A DNA stretch of 64,000 bases. It comes from Arthrobacter citreus (GTDB lineage Bacteria; Actinomycetota; Actinomycetes; Actinomycetales; Micrococcaceae). The stretch lies in contig NZ_CP151657.1 of assembly GCF_038405225.1 (NCBI RefSeq), forward strand, positions 1,054,001-1,118,000, given 5' to 3'. Shown here piece after piece: positions 1 to 10,102 of this stretch (positions are counted from its first letter, which is position 1; each line of letters opens with the position of its first letter). Both the position numbers and the translations under genes were made by a program. The notes beneath the pieces are model-generated. The model was not told where the DNA came from. It did no database searches and saw nothing but the letters and a program-made list of their open reading frames with translations.

Positions 1-186
1 CCGTCTGCGCGCCGCACGGTGGACCCGAATAAGATGGCTTCAAAGGGACGTAACTCACCATTTGCCGGTATGGAACTGCCCGGCGTGGTGCAGGCCACCT
101 TCTTCGCCGGTCATCCCACGGTCCTGGATGCCGCCCTCAACACACCTCACCCCGTTTCCACAGAGGAGTCCGCATGGACCGCGTGA
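1..186 (+). CDS. pyrC: Dihydroorotase, C-terminal end (partial)
   Basis: Frame 1 is open from the first base to a TGA at 184-186 and gives the last 61 residues of a protein. It reads SARRTVDPNKMASKG followed by NSPFAGMELPG, the usual end of bacterial dihydroorotase, which cyclises carbamoyl-aspartate to dihydroorotate in pyrimidine synthesis. The active site lies left of the window, so the call rests on this tail and on position directly before carA. The stop overlaps the next start by 13 bases, so translation is probably coupled. Read from context and family memory. Confidence 0.8.
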   Translation, partial: PSARRTVDPNKMASKGRNSPFAGMELPGVVQATFFAGHPTVLDAALNTPHPVSTEESAWTA

Positions 187-692
187 TATTCGCCCTGGGC
201 CTGGTGGCCCTGATCGTCGTGCTCCTGGGCCTGTTCGCCCTGGGCTGGCGCGGGCGCCGCAAGCGCCAGCAGGGCGTACCGCGTCCCGTCCCCATGCCTG
301 ACGGCCTGGAGGAACCCCGTTTCCAGGCCCTGGGCCAGTACGTCTGCACCACCACCGCAGGCGACTGGCTGGACCGGATTGCCGTCTACGGCCTGGGCGT
401 CAAGTCCAATGCCACGGCAGCCGTCTTCGACGAGGGCCTGCTGATGGTCCGCAGCGGCGCCCCCGACGTGTGGATTCCCCGCCAGGACCTGGAAGCCGTC
501 CGCCTGGAGCGCGGCATGGCCGGAAAGTTTGTCGAGAAGGAAGGGCTGGTCATTGTGACTTGGAAGCTCGGAACCACCGCGGTGGACACCGGCTTCCGCA
601 CCCGCTCGGCCGAAGAAAAGACCCCCCTGGTATCAGCCATCACCGAAATCCTGCCGGCCGAACCGGCGGAAACAAGCGAGGAACAACTGTGA
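174..692 (+). CDS. PH-like membrane protein between pyrC and carA
   Basis: A 172-residue protein with one N-terminal membrane helix (about residues 5-24) followed by a basic stretch (RGRRKRQQ). A soluble domain of about 130 residues then faces the cytoplasm and resembles a bacterial PH-like fold. No catalytic motif is visible. A membrane protein occupies the same slot between pyrC and carA in other actinobacteria (Rv1382 in Mycobacterium tuberculosis), so it is a conserved passenger of the pyrimidine operon with no known role. It overlaps pyrC by 13 bases and carA by 4. The gene call is firm; the PH assignment is tentative. Confidence 0.85.
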   Translation: MDRVIFALGLVALIVVLLGLFALGWRGRRKRQQGVPRPVPMPDGLEEPRFQALGQYVCTTTAGDWLDRIAVYGLGVKSNATAAVFDEGLLMVRSGAPDVWIPRQDLEAVRLERGMAGKFVEKEGLVIVTWKLGTTAVDTGFRTRSAEEKTPLVSAITEILPAEPAETSEEQL

Positions 693-1882
693 CCGTGCAG
701 CACACCCCCACCCCTACCGCAGCTGTTTTGATGCTTGAAGACGGACGGACCTTCCGCGGCCGCAGCTACGGAGCCCAGGGCACCGCCCTGGGCGAGGCCG
801 TCTTTGCCACCGGCATGACCGGTTACCAGGAGACCATCACCGATCCCTCCTACGCCCGCCAGCTGGTGGTGCAGACTGCGCCGCATATCGGCAACACGGG
901 CGTCAACACCGACGACGCCGAGTCCCGCCGCATCTGGGTGGCCGGCTACATTGTGCGCGACGCCGCCCGCCGCCCGTCGAACTGGCGCTCCGAGCGCACC
1001 CTGGATGAAGAGCTGGCGGCGCAGGGCGTCGTCGGCATCTCCGGCGTCGATACCCGCGCCGTGACCCGGCACCTGCGTGAGCGCGGTGCCATGAAGGCCG
1101 GCATTTTCTCCGGTGCTGCCGCGGACCGCCCGGATTCCGAGCTGCTGGCCGACGTGCTGGCGCAGGAGTCCATGGCCGGCGCCCGGCTGGCCGAAGAGGT
1201 CAGCGTCGAGGCCTCCTACGTCATCGAGCCCAACGACCATGGATGGGACGGCGAGCCCCGCTTCACCGTCGCCGCCCTGGATCTGGGCATCAAATCCATG
1301 ACGCCGGTGCGCTTTGCCGAGCGCGGCGTCCGCGTCCACGTCCTGCCCGCCTCCGCCACCCTCGAAGACGTCACCGCCCTGAACCCCGACGGCGTGTTCA
1401 TGTCCAACGGACCCGGCGACCCCGCCACCGCCGACGTGCAGGTGAACCTCCTCCGGGATGTGCTGGACACCGGCACCCCGTTCTTCGGCATCTGCTTCGG
1501 CAACCAGATCCTGGGGCGCGCCCTCGGCTTTGGCACCTACAAGCTGCGCTACGGCCACCGCGGCATCAACCAGCCGGTGATGGACCGGCGCACCGGCAAG
1601 GTGGAAATCACCAGCCAGAACCATGGCTTTGCCGTGGACGCCCCGCTGGACGGTCCGGTGACAGCTCCCGAGGCCCGCTTCGGACGGGTGGAGGTCAGCC
1701 ACGTGTCCCTGAACGACGACGTCGTGGAAGGCCTCGCCTGCCTGGACATCCCGGCCTTCTCCGTGCAGTACCACCCCGAGGCGGCGGCCGGCCCGCACGA
1801 CTCCGCCTACCTGTTTGACCGCTTCGTGGACCTCATGGACTCCACCAAGAACGCCGCCAGCAAGATCAAGGAATCGAACTAA
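689..1882 (+). CDS. carA: Carbamoyl-phosphate synthase small (glutaminase) subunit
   Basis: Releases ammonia from glutamine for CarB in the first step of pyrimidine and arginine synthesis. The N-terminal CarA domain is followed by a class I glutamine amidotransferase domain with nucleophile Cys269 in FFGICFGNQ and the His362/Glu364 pair in QYHPEA. At 397 residues it has normal family length. The GTG at 689 overlaps the upstream TGA (GTGA) and gives the expected N-terminus, so longer in-frame starts were rejected. The stop shares one base with the carB start (TAATG), so CarA and CarB are probably made in coupled amounts. Confidence 0.96.
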   Translation: MTVQHTPTPTAAVLMLEDGRTFRGRSYGAQGTALGEAVFATGMTGYQETITDPSYARQLVVQTAPHIGNTGVNTDDAESRRIWVAGYIVRDAARRPSNWRSERTLDEELAAQGVVGISGVDTRAVTRHLRERGAMKAGIFSGAAADRPDSELLADVLAQESMAGARLAEEVSVEASYVIEPNDHGWDGEPRFTVAALDLGIKSMTPVRFAERGVRVHVLPASATLEDVTALNPDGVFMSNGPGDPATADVQVNLLRDVLDTGTPFFGICFGNQILGRALGFGTYKLRYGHRGINQPVMDRRTGKVEITSQNHGFAVDAPLDGPVTAPEARFGRVEVSHVSLNDDVVEGLACLDIPAFSVQYHPEAAAGPHDSAYLFDRFVDLMDSTKNAASKIKESN

Positions 1883-4800
1883 TGCCCCGCAGAACCGATC
1901 TTAAGTCCGTCCTGGTTATCGGCTCCGGTCCGATCGTCATCGGCCAGGCCGCGGAATTCGACTACTCCGGCACCCAGGCGCTGCGCGTGCTGCGGGAGGA
2001 GGGCCTGCGGGTCATCCTGGTGAACTCCAACCCGGCCACCATCATGACGGACCCCGAGTTCGCCGACGCCACCTACGTGGAACCCATCACCCCCGAGGTG
2101 GTGGAAAAAATCATCGCCAAGGAACGCCCTGATGCGATCCTCCCGACGATGGGCGGCCAGACGGCGCTGAACACGGCGATCGCCCTGGACAAGAACGGTG
2201 TCCTGGACAAGTACAACGTGGAGCTGATTGGCGCCAACATCGCCGCCATTGAGCTGGGCGAGGACCGCGAAAAGTTCAAGGGCGTCGTCGAGCGCTGCGG
2301 TGCCGAGTCGGCCAAGTCCATCATTGTGCACAGCATGGACGAAGCCTTTGCCGCCGCCGAGCAGCTGGGCTATCCGATGGTGGTCCGCCCGTCCTTCACC
2401 ATGGGCGGCCTGGGCTCGGGCCTGGCCTACAACGAGAAGGACCTGCGCCGCATCGCCGGCGCCGGCATCCAGTACAGCCCCACCTCCGAGGTGCTGCTTG
2501 AAGAGAGCATCCTCGGCTGGAAGGAATACGAGCTGGAGATGATGCGCGACCGCAACGACAACGTGGTGGTGGTCTGCTCCATCGAGAACTTCGACCCGGT
2601 GGGCGTCCACACCGGCGACTCCATCACCGTGGCCCCGGCCATGACCCTGACCGACCGCGAATACCAGAACCTGCGCAACATCGCCATCGCCGTGATCCGC
2701 GAAGTGGGCGTGGACACCGGCGGCTGCAACATCCAGTTCGCCATCGAACCGGACACCGGCCGCGTTGTCGTCATCGAAATGAACCCGCGCGTCTCCCGTT
2801 CCTCGGCCCTGGCCTCCAAGGCCACCGGCTTCGCCATCGCCAAGATCGCCACCAAGCTGGCGCTGGGCTACACGCTGGACGAGATTCCGAACGACATCAC
2901 CAAGCAGACCCCGGCGTCGTTCGAACCGACCCTGGACTATGTTGTCGTGAAGGTGCCGCGGTTCGCGTTCGAGAAGTTCCCGGCCGCGGATCCCACCCTG
3001 ACCACCACCATGAAGTCCGTCGGCGAGGCCATGGCCATTGGCCGCAACTTCACCGAGGCGCTGCAGAAGGCACTGCGTTCCCTGGAGCAGAAGGGCGCCT
3101 CGCTGTCCTTCGCACCGGTGGACGGCGCAGACGTGCCGGCCCTGATCGAGGCCGCCAAGCGTCCCACGACGGAGCGGCTCAAGCAGGTCCAGCAGGCACT
3201 GCTGGGCGGCGCAACGGTGGAGGACCTCTACGAGGCCACCGGCATCGACCCCTGGTACCTGGACCAGCTGCAGCTGATCAACGAGGTGGCCGGGGAAATC
3301 CGCGGCGCCGGGTCCGTGAATGAGGAAATCCTGCGCCTGGCCAAGCGGCACGGCTTCTCCGACGAGCAGATCGGCGCGCTCACCAACACCCCCGAGGCCG
3401 TCATCCGCGGCGTCCGGCATGCGCTGAACATCCGTCCGGTCTACAAGACGGTGGACACCTGCGCCGCGGAGTTCGCCGCCTACACCCCGTACCACTACTC
3501 CTCCTACGATGAGGAGGACGAGGTGGCGCAGCACGAGAAGCCGTCCATCATCATCCTGGGCTCCGGACCGAACCGGATCGGGCAGGGCATCGAGTTTGAT
3601 TACTCCTGCGTGCACGCCACCATGGCGCTGCGCGAAGCCGGCCATGAGACCGTGATGATCAACTGCAACCCGGAGACGGTCTCCACTGACTACGACATTT
3701 CCGACCGGCTGTATTTTGAGCCGCTGACCCTTGAGGATGTCCTGGAGGTCATCGCCGCGGAACAGCGCACCGGGGGAGTCCTCGGCGTCTTCGTCCAGCT
3801 TGGCGGCCAGACCCCGCTGAAGCTGGCACAGGCCCTGGCCGACGCCGGCGTTCCCATCCTGGGCACCTCCCCGGAAGCCATTGACCTGGCCGAACACCGC
3901 GGCGCGTTCCAGCGCGTGCTGGACGAGGGCGGCCTGATCGCCCCGAAGAACGGCACCGCCGTGTCCTTCGACGACGCCAAGAAGATCGCTGATGAGATCG
4001 GCTATCCCGTGCTGGTCCGCCCGTCCTACGTGCTCGGCGGCCGCGGCATGGAAATTGTCTACGACGAGGCGAACCTCTCGCGCTACATCGCCAACGCCAC
4101 GGAGATCACCCCGGACCATCCGGTGCTGGTGGACCGCTTCCTGGAGGACGCGATCGAGATCGACGTGGACGCCCTCTTCGACGGCACCGACCTGTACGTG
4201 GGCGGCATCATGGAACACATCGAGGAAGCCGGTATCCACTCCGGCGATTCCGCCTGTGTCCTGCCGCCGATCACCCTGGGCACCGACGTCGTCGACCGTG
4301 TCCGCGACGCCACCCTGGCCATTGCGTCCGGGGTGGGGGTGCGCGGACTGATCAACATCCAGTTCGCCCTCGCCTCGGACATCCTGTACGTCATCGAAGC
4401 CAACCCGCGGGCATCCCGCACGGTTCCGTTCGTGTCCAAGGCCACCGGCGTGCAGCTGGCCAAGGCCGCGGCGCTGATCGGCACCGGCATGTCCATCGTG
4501 CAGCTGCGCGCGGCCGGCAAGCTGTTCGCCGTCGGCGACGGATCGGTGCTGCCGCTGGACGCCCCCGTGGCCGTGAAGGAAGCCGTGCTGCCGTTCAGCC
4601 GCTTCCGCACCCCGGAGGGCACCGTGGTTGACTCGCTGCTGGGCCCGGAAATGCGTTCCACCGGCGAAGTCATGGGCATCGACAAGTACTTCGACACTGC
4701 GTTTGCCAAGTCTCAGGCGGCCGCGAACTCCGCGCTGCCGACGGAGGGCAAGATCTTCGTCTCGGTGGCCAACCGGGACAAGCGCTCCATCATTATGCCG

Positions 4801-5190
4801 GTGAAGCTGATGGTGGACCTGGGCTTTGAGATCCTCTCCACCGGCGGCACCGCCGAGGTCCTGCGCCGCAACGGCATCCAGGCCACCACGGTCCGCAAGG
4901 TGAGCGAGGGTGAGGGCCCCAATGGAGAAGGCACCGTGGCGGACCTGATCACCGCAGGAGAAATCCATCTGGTGGTCAACACGCCCTCCGGCGGCCAGGC
5001 CCGCGGCGACGGGTATGAAATCCGGGCCGCCGCCACTTCCATCGGCTGCCCGGTGGTCACCACGGTCTCCGAGTTCGGTGCCGCCGTCCAGGCCATCGAG
5101 GCGATGCGCTCCTACGAATGGGACGTCACGTCCCTGCAGGAGCACGCCGCCAAGCTCAAGGCTTCTTCGAATATCCCGGCTGATGCCTGA
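1882..5190 (+). CDS. carB: Carbamoyl-phosphate synthase large subunit
   Basis: Makes carbamoyl phosphate from bicarbonate, ATP and the ammonia supplied by CarA. The 1102-residue protein has the expected internal duplication. Two ATP-grasp synthetase halves each begin with a VLVIGSGP / [14 protein letters not shown] nucleotide-binding segment (near residues 10 and 555). They are separated by an oligomerisation region, and an MGS-like allosteric domain fills roughly the last 150 residues (ending in [16 protein letters not shown] and beyond). Family length is normal and no frameshift is visible. It overlaps pyrF by 8 bases. Confidence 0.98.
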   Translation: MPRRTDLKSVLVIGSGPIVIGQAAEFDYSGTQALRVLREEGLRVILVNSNPATIMTDPEFADATYVEPITPEVVEKIIAKERPDAILPTMGGQTALNTAIALDKNGVLDKYNVELIGANIAAIELGEDREKFKGVVERCGAESAKSIIVHSMDEAFAAAEQLGYPMVVRPSFTMGGLGSGLAYNEKDLRRIAGAGIQYSPTSEVLLEESILGWKEYELEMMRDRNDNVVVVCSIENFDPVGVHTGDSITVAPAMTLTDREYQNLRNIAIAVIREVGVDTGGCNIQFAIEPDTGRVVVIEMNPRVSRSSALASKATGFAIAKIATKLALGYTLDEIPNDITKQTPASFEPTLDYVVVKVPRFAFEKFPAADPTLTTTMKSVGEAMAIGRNFTEALQKALRSLEQKGASLSFAPVDGADVPALIEAAKRPTTERLKQVQQALLGGATVEDLYEATGIDPWYLDQLQLINEVAGEIRGAGSVNEEILRLAKRHGFSDEQIGALTNTPEAVIRGVRHALNIRPVYKTVDTCAAEFAAYTPYHYSSYDEEDEVAQHEKPSIIILGSGPNRIGQGIEFDYSCVHATMALREAGHETVMINCNPETVSTDYDISDRLYFEPLTLEDVLEVIAAEQRTGGVLGVFVQLGGQTPLKLAQALADAGVPILGTSPEAIDLAEHRGAFQRVLDEGGLIAPKNGTAVSFDDAKKIADEIGYPVLVRPSYVLGGRGMEIVYDEANLSRYIANATEITPDHPVLVDRFLEDAIEIDVDALFDGTDLYVGGIMEHIEEAGIHSGDSACVLPPITLGTDVVDRVRDATLAIASGVGVRGLINIQFALASDILYVIEANPRASRTVPFVSKATGVQLAKAAALIGTGMSIVQLRAAGKLFAVGDGSVLPLDAPVAVKEAVLPFSRFRTPEGTVVDSLLGPEMRSTGEVMGIDKYFDTAFAKSQAAANSALPTEGKIFVSVANRDKRSIIMPVKLMVDLGFEILSTGGTAEVLRRNGIQATTVRKVSEGEGPNGEGTVADLITAGEIHLVVNTPSGGQARGDGYEIRAAATSIGCPVVTTVSEFGAAVQAIEAMRSYEWDVTSLQEHAAKLKASSNIPADA

Positions 5191-6049
5191 GCCGCTGACC
5201 GAAGGGCGCACCCCCTTCGGCACCCGCCTGCGCCGGGCCATGGACGCCCGCGGCCAGCTATGCGTCGGGATTGATCCGCACCCGGCGCTGCTGGCCGCGT
5301 GGGGACTGAACGACGACGCCGCGGCCCTGGAGCGCTTCGCCCTCACCGTTCTGGAGGCGGTGGGGGAGCAGGCAGCCGCCGTCAAACCCCAGGTGGCGCT
5401 CTTTGAACGCCACGGATCAGCCGGAATGGCGGCCCTGGAACGGGTGCTGGCGGCCTGCTCCGAGGCGGGGATGCTCAGCATCGCCGACGCCAAACGCGGA
5501 GACATTGGCTCCACCATGGCTGCCTATGCCGACGCGTGGCTGAGGGACGGATCAGCCCTGGCGGCTGATTCGGTGACGCTGAGTCCCTATCTGGGCTTCG
5601 AGTCGCTGCGGCCGGCTTTGGATCTGGCTGCTGCGTCCGGCCGCGGTGTCTTTGTCCTGGCGCTGACCTCCAACCCGGAGGGTGCCTCGGTCCAGCACGT
5701 GGGCGGCTCTTCCTCTGTTGCCGCCCGCATCATGGCTGCCGCGGCGCAGGAGAATGCCCGGGAAGCCCGGGAAGCAGACGGCGGTCTGGGATCCACCGGA
5801 CTGGTCATCGGGGCGACCGTCGGCTCCGCCCTGGCGGAGCTCGGCGCCCGGCCCTCCGCGGCCACACCGATTCTTGCTCCGGGCCTGGGTGCCCAGGGCG
5901 GAACCGGAGCCGATCTGCGGTCCACCTTCGGAGACGCGTACCCCAATGTGCTGGCCACCTCCAGCCGGGACATTCTCCGGGCCGGCCCGGATCGGGCCGC
6001 CCTGCGCGAAGCTGCGGAACGGACGCTGGCCGGCCTGGGCCAGGCCTGA
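5183..6049 (+). CDS. pyrF: Orotidine 5'-phosphate decarboxylase
   Basis: Decarboxylates OMP to UMP, the last step of de novo pyrimidine synthesis. The catalytic [10 protein letters not shown] motif is present with Lys104. The 288-residue length and motif spacing fit the long actinobacterial subfamily (type 2). The ATG at 5183 overlaps the carB stop by 8 bases and gives [13 protein letters not shown]; longer in-frame starts lie inside carB and are unlikely. It appears to be the last pyrimidine gene of the operon, since a candidate promoter for mihF follows. Confidence 0.95.
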   Translation: MPEPLTEGRTPFGTRLRRAMDARGQLCVGIDPHPALLAAWGLNDDAAALERFALTVLEAVGEQAAAVKPQVALFERHGSAGMAALERVLAACSEAGMLSIADAKRGDIGSTMAAYADAWLRDGSALAADSVTLSPYLGFESLRPALDLAAASGRGVFVLALTSNPEGASVQHVGGSSSVAARIMAAAAQENAREAREADGGLGSTGLVIGATVGSALAELGARPSAATPILAPGLGAQGGTGADLRSTFGDAYPNVLATSSRDILRAGPDRAALREAAERTLAGLGQA

Positions 6050-6104
6050 GGGCTCCCGGTCAACAGCGGGGATCGTCCTGCTGTTGATCGGGTAGCGGGG
6101 CACG

Positions 6105-6134
6105 TTGCAATTGCGGCGGGGTTGCGGATAGGTT
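6105..6134 (+). promoter_or_regulatory. Candidate promoter for mihF-gmk-rpoZ
   Basis: TTGCAA (6105-6110) and TAGGTT (6129-6134) are separated by 18 bases, a good match to a housekeeping actinobacterial promoter. Transcription would start near 6141, leaving a leader of about 85 bases before the mihF TTG. Read from sequence only. Confidence 0.5.
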
Positions 6135-6225
6135 CAGACCGTATCCCCATACACCAGCACCGCCCCAGCACTGCCGCTGTGATTTGTGCAGCTGTGCCGG
6201 GTCAGTCCTTGCCCGGGAGGGTCTG

Positions 6226-6543
6226 TTGAACCTCAAGCCACTGACCGAAGACGAGCGCACCAGGGCCCGGGAGAAGGCAACCGCAGCCAGATCCGTCCGG
6301 GCCGACATTAAGGCCAAAATCAAGTCCGGAGAATTGTCCGTGGAAGAGGTCATTCTGTCCCGTTCCGCGGAGGAAGCTGTGGGCCGGCTGAAGGTCGTGG
6401 ACCTGCTCCGGGCACTGCCTGGCGTCGGAGAGCGCCGCGCAGCTGGAATAATGACTACGGTAGGTATAGCCCCAACCCGCCGAGTGCGCGGTTTGGGCGT
6501 CCACCAGCGCAAAGCGCTGATTGAACACTTGGAATCCGACTAG
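6226..6543 (+). CDS. mihF: Actinobacterial integration host factor (mIHF type)
   Basis: A small basic nucleoid protein, unrelated in sequence to the alpha/beta IHF of proteobacteria. It binds and bends DNA and is essential in mycobacteria. The C-terminal [13 protein letters not shown] stretch is a helix-hairpin-helix-like DNA-contact element. A TTG start at 6226 gives [18 protein letters not shown] and 105 residues, the size and N-terminus expected. A GGAGGG ribosome site at 6216-6221 sits a few bases upstream. An in-frame ATG at 6184 would add 14 residues with no family support. The position between pyrF and gmk is typical of actinobacteria. Confidence 0.93.
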   Translation: MNLKPLTEDERTRAREKATAARSVRADIKAKIKSGELSVEEVILSRSAEEAVGRLKVVDLLRALPGVGERRAAGIMTTVGIAPTRRVRGLGVHQRKALIEHLESD

Positions 6544-6607
6544 GGGCCGCTTTCACTGCGGCCGCGCCGTCGGGGCCGAATCACAACGAGAGCAAATGAG
6601 GTCCTCA

Positions 6608-7177
6608 GTGTCGCAACCGCGGCTGACAGTTCTTGCAGGTCCAACCGCAGTTGGCAAAGGCACGGTGTCCACCTTCATCCGGGACAACTACCCGGAGGTG
6701 TGGCTTTCCGTTTCCGCCACCACCCGGCCGCCGCGCCCGGGCGAGGAGCATGGGGTGCATTACTTCTTCGTTTCGGCGGAGGAGTTTGATTCGCTGGTCG
6801 AAGAGGGCCAGATGCTGGAGTGGGCCGTGGTCCACGGCCGCAACCGCTACGGCACACTGCGCAGCACCGTCGAGGCAGCCATGGCCGACGGCAGGTCGGT
6901 GCTTCTGGAGATCGATCTGCAGGGCGCACGCCAGGTTAAAAAGTCCATGCCGGAAGCAAATTTCGTCTTCCTGGCCCCGCCGTCGTGGGACGAAATGGTC
7001 CGCCGGCTCGTGGGACGCGGCACCGAAACACCCGAAGAGCAGCAGCAAAGGCTGGAAACCGCTAAACTGGAACTTGCTGCCGAGCCCGAGTTCGATCACA
7101 CCGTGGTAAATGATGACGTCCAGCGGGCAGCAGCTGAGCTTGTATCACTCATGGGAATCAGTCCGCGCCCGCGCTGA
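6608..7177 (+). CDS. gmk: Guanylate kinase
   Basis: Phosphorylates GMP to GDP. The P-loop GPTAVGKGT follows a short N-terminus, and the GMP-binding region includes [11 protein letters not shown] and HYFF. I chose the GTG at 6608 ([11 protein letters not shown], 189 residues) because GAGG at 6598-6601 lies 6 bases upstream and the result matches relatives. An ATG at 6596 in the same frame would add four residues and is an acceptable alternative. It is followed closely by rpoZ, the usual arrangement. Confidence 0.94.
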   Translation: MSQPRLTVLAGPTAVGKGTVSTFIRDNYPEVWLSVSATTRPPRPGEEHGVHYFFVSAEEFDSLVEEGQMLEWAVVHGRNRYGTLRSTVEAAMADGRSVLLEIDLQGARQVKKSMPEANFVFLAPPSWDEMVRRLVGRGTETPEEQQQRLETAKLELAAEPEFDHTVVNDDVQRAAAELVSLMGISPRPR

Positions 7178-7216
7178 CGCACCGCTACATCCCGTACAAA
7201 AGATTTTGGAGAATCT

Positions 7217-7477
7217 GTGTCTACTGTGTCTGAAGGCATCATCAACCCGCCGATCGACGACCTGCTGAACGTAGCCGACTCGAAGTACGCCCTGGTTATT
7301 TACGGCGCCAAGCGTGCCCGCCAGATCAACGCCTACTACTCCCAGCTGCATGAGGGCCTGTTCGAATACGTCGGCCCGCTGGTGGAAACCAAGCTGAACG
7401 AGAAGCCGCTGTCCATCGCCCTGCGCGAGATCAACGAAGGCATGCTCGTCAGCCGTCCGGTCGAATCGGCCGAATAA
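7217..7477 (+). CDS. rpoZ: RNA polymerase omega subunit
   Basis: An 86-residue omega subunit, which stabilises beta-prime during RNA polymerase assembly. It shows the conserved start (INPPIDDLL, then [17 protein letters not shown]) and the terminal segment with [17 protein letters not shown] start at 7217 follows a purine-rich TTGGAGA at about 7206-7212. It sits 39 bases after gmk and 16 bases before coaBC, so it is probably part of the same transcript. Confidence 0.96.
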   Translation: MSTVSEGIINPPIDDLLNVADSKYALVIYGAKRARQINAYYSQLHEGLFEYVGPLVETKLNEKPLSIALREINEGMLVSRPVESAE

Positions 7478-7493
7478 GTCAGGAGCAGCAGCG

Positions 7494-8780
7494 GTGCGCA
7501 TTGTCTTGGGAGTGGGCGGCGGCATCGCCGCCTACAAGTCCGCGTCGCTGCTGCGTCTTTTAACGGAAGCCGGACACAACGTCTCCGTGATCCCCACGGA
7601 GGCATCCACCCGCTTCGTGGGGGTTGCCACCTGGGAGGCACTGTCCGGCAATACGGTCTCCAGCTCGGTTTTTGACGAGGTGGAGAAGGTTAACCATGTC
7701 CGTCTCGGCCACGAGGCGGACCTTATTGTCGTGGCCCCGGCCACCGCTGACCTTCTGGCCCGTGCGGCCGCCGGGCAGGCGAACGACCTGCTGACCAACA
7801 CCCTGCTCATGGCGCGCGGACCGGTCTTTTTCGCCCCTGCCATGCACACCGAGATGTGGTCCCACCCGGCCACCCGCGCCAACGTGGCCACGCTGCGCAG
7901 CCGCGGCGCCATCGTCATGGAGCCGGCGGTGGGACGGCTCACGGGCAAGGATTCCGGCGCCGGCCGGCTTCCGGATCCCGAAGACATTTTCACCGCTGCG
8001 ATGGCTGCGGCAGCTGCCGGCCTGCCGGCGCCCGCGGACACCGCCTCAGCATCTCTCTCCGGCGCCCTGGCCGGCAAGACCGTCACCATCACGGCCGGCG
8101 GTACCCGCGAACCCCTGGATCCCGTGCGCTTCCTCGGCAACCGGTCCTCCGGCAAACAGGGTGTTGCCCTGGCCCGCGCCGCCCTTGACGCCGGCGCGCA
8201 CGTCCGCCTCATCGCCGCCCACATGGATGTTCCGGCCCCCGACGGAGTGGAACTGACCCGCGTGGAGACGGCCCTGGAGCTTCGCGAAGCTGTCCATGCC
8301 GCAGCACCGGACTCCGATGTGCTCATCATGGCCGCCGCCGTCGCCGACTTCCGGCCCGACCGGAATTCGGACACCAAGATCAAAAAGCGCGACGACGGCG
8401 AGGACCCCGTCATTACCCTGGTCCGGAACCCTGACATCCTCGCCGAAGCCGTGCAGCACCGAAACTCGGCCAGGACATCCGCGGGAGAAGCCCTTCCCCT
8501 GGTCATCGTCGGTTTCGCCGCTGAAACAGGGGACGGCACTGCCGAGGTCCTGGACTACGGGCGGCAGAAGCTTGCCCGCAAGGGCTGCGAACTGCTGGTG
8601 CTCAACCGGGTGGGCGTATCGCTGGTGTTCGGCCAGGACGTCACCGAAGTGACTTTGCTTTCACCCGCAGACTCCGAAGCCTCTCCCGCTCCCACCTACA
8701 CCGGCACAAAATCCGAGATTGCCGGGCGCATTATTGCCCGCGTATCGCAGGAGCTTTCCGCGGCACTTCCCGTCCGCTGA
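7494..8780 (+). CDS. coaBC: Bifunctional phosphopantothenoylcysteine decarboxylase / phosphopantothenate-cysteine ligase
   Basis: Carries out two steps of coenzyme A synthesis: joining cysteine to 4'-phosphopantothenate (CoaB, C-terminal half) and decarboxylating the product (CoaC, FMN-dependent N-terminal half). The CoaC half has [10 protein letters not shown], the catalytic-His segment KVNHVRLGH, and PAMHTEMW where many bacteria have PxMNxxMW. The CoaB half has [14 protein letters not shown] and later KIKKR. At 428 residues, length is normal. GTG start at 7494 with AGGAG just upstream. The DNA/pantothenate name dfp is a synonym. Confidence 0.95.
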   Translation: MRIVLGVGGGIAAYKSASLLRLLTEAGHNVSVIPTEASTRFVGVATWEALSGNTVSSSVFDEVEKVNHVRLGHEADLIVVAPATADLLARAAAGQANDLLTNTLLMARGPVFFAPAMHTEMWSHPATRANVATLRSRGAIVMEPAVGRLTGKDSGAGRLPDPEDIFTAAMAAAAAGLPAPADTASASLSGALAGKTVTITAGGTREPLDPVRFLGNRSSGKQGVALARAALDAGAHVRLIAAHMDVPAPDGVELTRVETALELREAVHAAAPDSDVLIMAAAVADFRPDRNSDTKIKKRDDGEDPVITLVRNPDILAEAVQHRNSARTSAGEALPLVIVGFAAETGDGTAEVLDYGRQKLARKGCELLVLNRVGVSLVFGQDVTEVTLLSPADSEASPAPTYTGTKSEIAGRIIARVSQELSAALPVR

Positions 8781-8852
8781 GGCGCCAGGCGCTCCCGGGC
8801 CCGGGAACCCACAGATACTGGCCGGCATTCGGGGACGCGGCCTCGGACCCAG

Positions 8853-8865
8853 TAGAGTAAAACTC
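8853..8865 (+). promoter_or_regulatory. Predicted leaderless promoter of metK (-10 TAGAGT)
   Basis: TAGAGT at 8853-8858 is followed by exactly 7 bases and then the metK GTG at 8866, so transcription should begin at the start codon. No ribosome site is visible between them. No good -35 is seen. A 14-bp GC palindrome (TCCCGGGCCCGGGA, 8793-8806) lies between coaBC and this promoter and could be a weak terminator stem. Confidence 0.45.
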
Positions 8866-10095
8866 GTGACTTTCCCAGATGCTTCAGTACTTTCCGCGCC
8901 CCGCGACGGGCTGCGACTTTTCACTTCGGAATCCGTCACTGAGGGTCACCCGGACAAAATCTGTGACCAGATCAGTGATGCGATCCTGGACGGCCTGCTC
9001 AAGGTGGACCCCGAGTCCCGTGTGGCGGTGGAAACCCTCGTCACCACCGGACTGGTCCACGTGGCGGGCGAGGTCACGACCGAGGGCTACGTGGAAATCC
9101 CACAGCTGGTCCGCGACACCATCCTTGGCATCGGCTATGACTCATCGGCCAACGGCTTCGACGGCGCCCGCTGCGGTGTTTCGGTCTCGATCGGCCAGCA
9201 GTCTCCGGAAATCGCCTCCGGCGTGTTCAACTCCGTGGAGAACCGCGCGGGCAAGAACATCGACCCCTACGACGTGCAGGGCGCGGGGGACCAGGGCATC
9301 ATGTTCGGCTACGCCTCGGACGAGACCTCCGTGCTCATGCCCACACCCATCTGGCTGGCACACCGCCTGTCCGAGCGCCTTACCGACGTCCGCAAGGACG
9401 GCACGCTGAGCTACCTGCGCCCCGACGGTAAAACCCAGGTCACCATCGGCTACGACGGCGACCGGCCGGTCTCCGTGGATTCCGTGGTCATTTCATCGCA
9501 GCATGCGGTGGACGTGGAGCTCGAGCAGCTGCGCGCGGACCTGGTCACCCACGTGATCAAGCCCGTGCTCGCCGGCACCGAGCTGGACATCTCCAACATC
9601 AAGCACATCCTGAACCCGGGCGGCCCGTTCGTGATCGGCGGCCCGGTTGGTGACGCCGGACTGACCGGCCGCAAGATCATCGTGGACACCTACGGCGGTT
9701 TCGCGCGCCACGGCGGCGGCGCCTTCAGCGGCAAGGACCCGTCCAAGGTGGACCGGTCCGCGGCCTACGCCATGCGCTGGGTGGCCAAGAACGTCGTGGC
9801 CGCCGGACTGGCCCGCCGGGCGGAAATCCAGATTGCCTACGCCATTGGCATGGCCCACCCGGTGGGAATCTACGTGGAGACGTTCGGCACCGAGACCGTG
9901 GATCCGGCCCGCATTGCCGACGCCATCCAGGAGGTCTTTGACCTCCGCCCGCTGGGCATCATCAACTCACTTGACCTGAAGCGCCCGATCTACCAGAAGA
10001 CTGCCGCCAACGGCCACTTCGGCCGTGAGGATGCGGAATTCACCTGGGAGCGCAAGGACAAGGCCGAGGACCTCCGCCGCTACTTCAACGCTTAA
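8866..10095 (+). CDS. metK: S-adenosylmethionine synthetase
   Basis: Makes S-adenosylmethionine from ATP and methionine in the cytoplasm. It has the N-terminal [21 protein letters not shown] block, the [12 protein letters not shown] signature near residue 139 and the phosphate-binding [14 protein letters not shown] loop. The GTG at 8866 gives [10 protein letters not shown] and 409 residues, normal for the family. An in-frame start at 8719 would run through coaBC and was rejected. There is no obvious ribosome site, which fits leaderless translation. priA follows 7 bases after the stop. Confidence 0.97.
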   Translation: MTFPDASVLSAPRDGLRLFTSESVTEGHPDKICDQISDAILDGLLKVDPESRVAVETLVTTGLVHVAGEVTTEGYVEIPQLVRDTILGIGYDSSANGFDGARCGVSVSIGQQSPEIASGVFNSVENRAGKNIDPYDVQGAGDQGIMFGYASDETSVLMPTPIWLAHRLSERLTDVRKDGTLSYLRPDGKTQVTIGYDGDRPVSVDSVVISSQHAVDVELEQLRADLVTHVIKPVLAGTELDISNIKHILNPGGPFVIGGPVGDAGLTGRKIIVDTYGGFARHGGGAFSGKDPSKVDRSAAYAMRWVAKNVVAAGLARRAEIQIAYAIGMAHPVGIYVETFGTETVDPARIADAIQEVFDLRPLGIINSLDLKRPIYQKTAANGHFGREDAEFTWERKDKAEDLRRYFNA

Positions 10096-10102
10096 CCGGC
10101 AC

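Noticed and set aside
386-1798. A 470-codon minus-strand frame opposite carA
   Set aside because: Antisense shadow with His/Gly/Val-rich low-complexity composition.
1879-5517. A 1212-codon open frame on the minus strand opposite carB
   Set aside because: It is a shadow of the high-GC third-position bias of carB. The product is rich in His, Gly, Gln and Arg with no domain, and carB is unmistakable.
6060-6087. TCAACAGC/GCTGTTGA hairpin after pyrF as a terminator
   Set aside because: The 8-bp stem has a 12-base loop and no T tract; termination is unlikely, so it is not listed as a feature.
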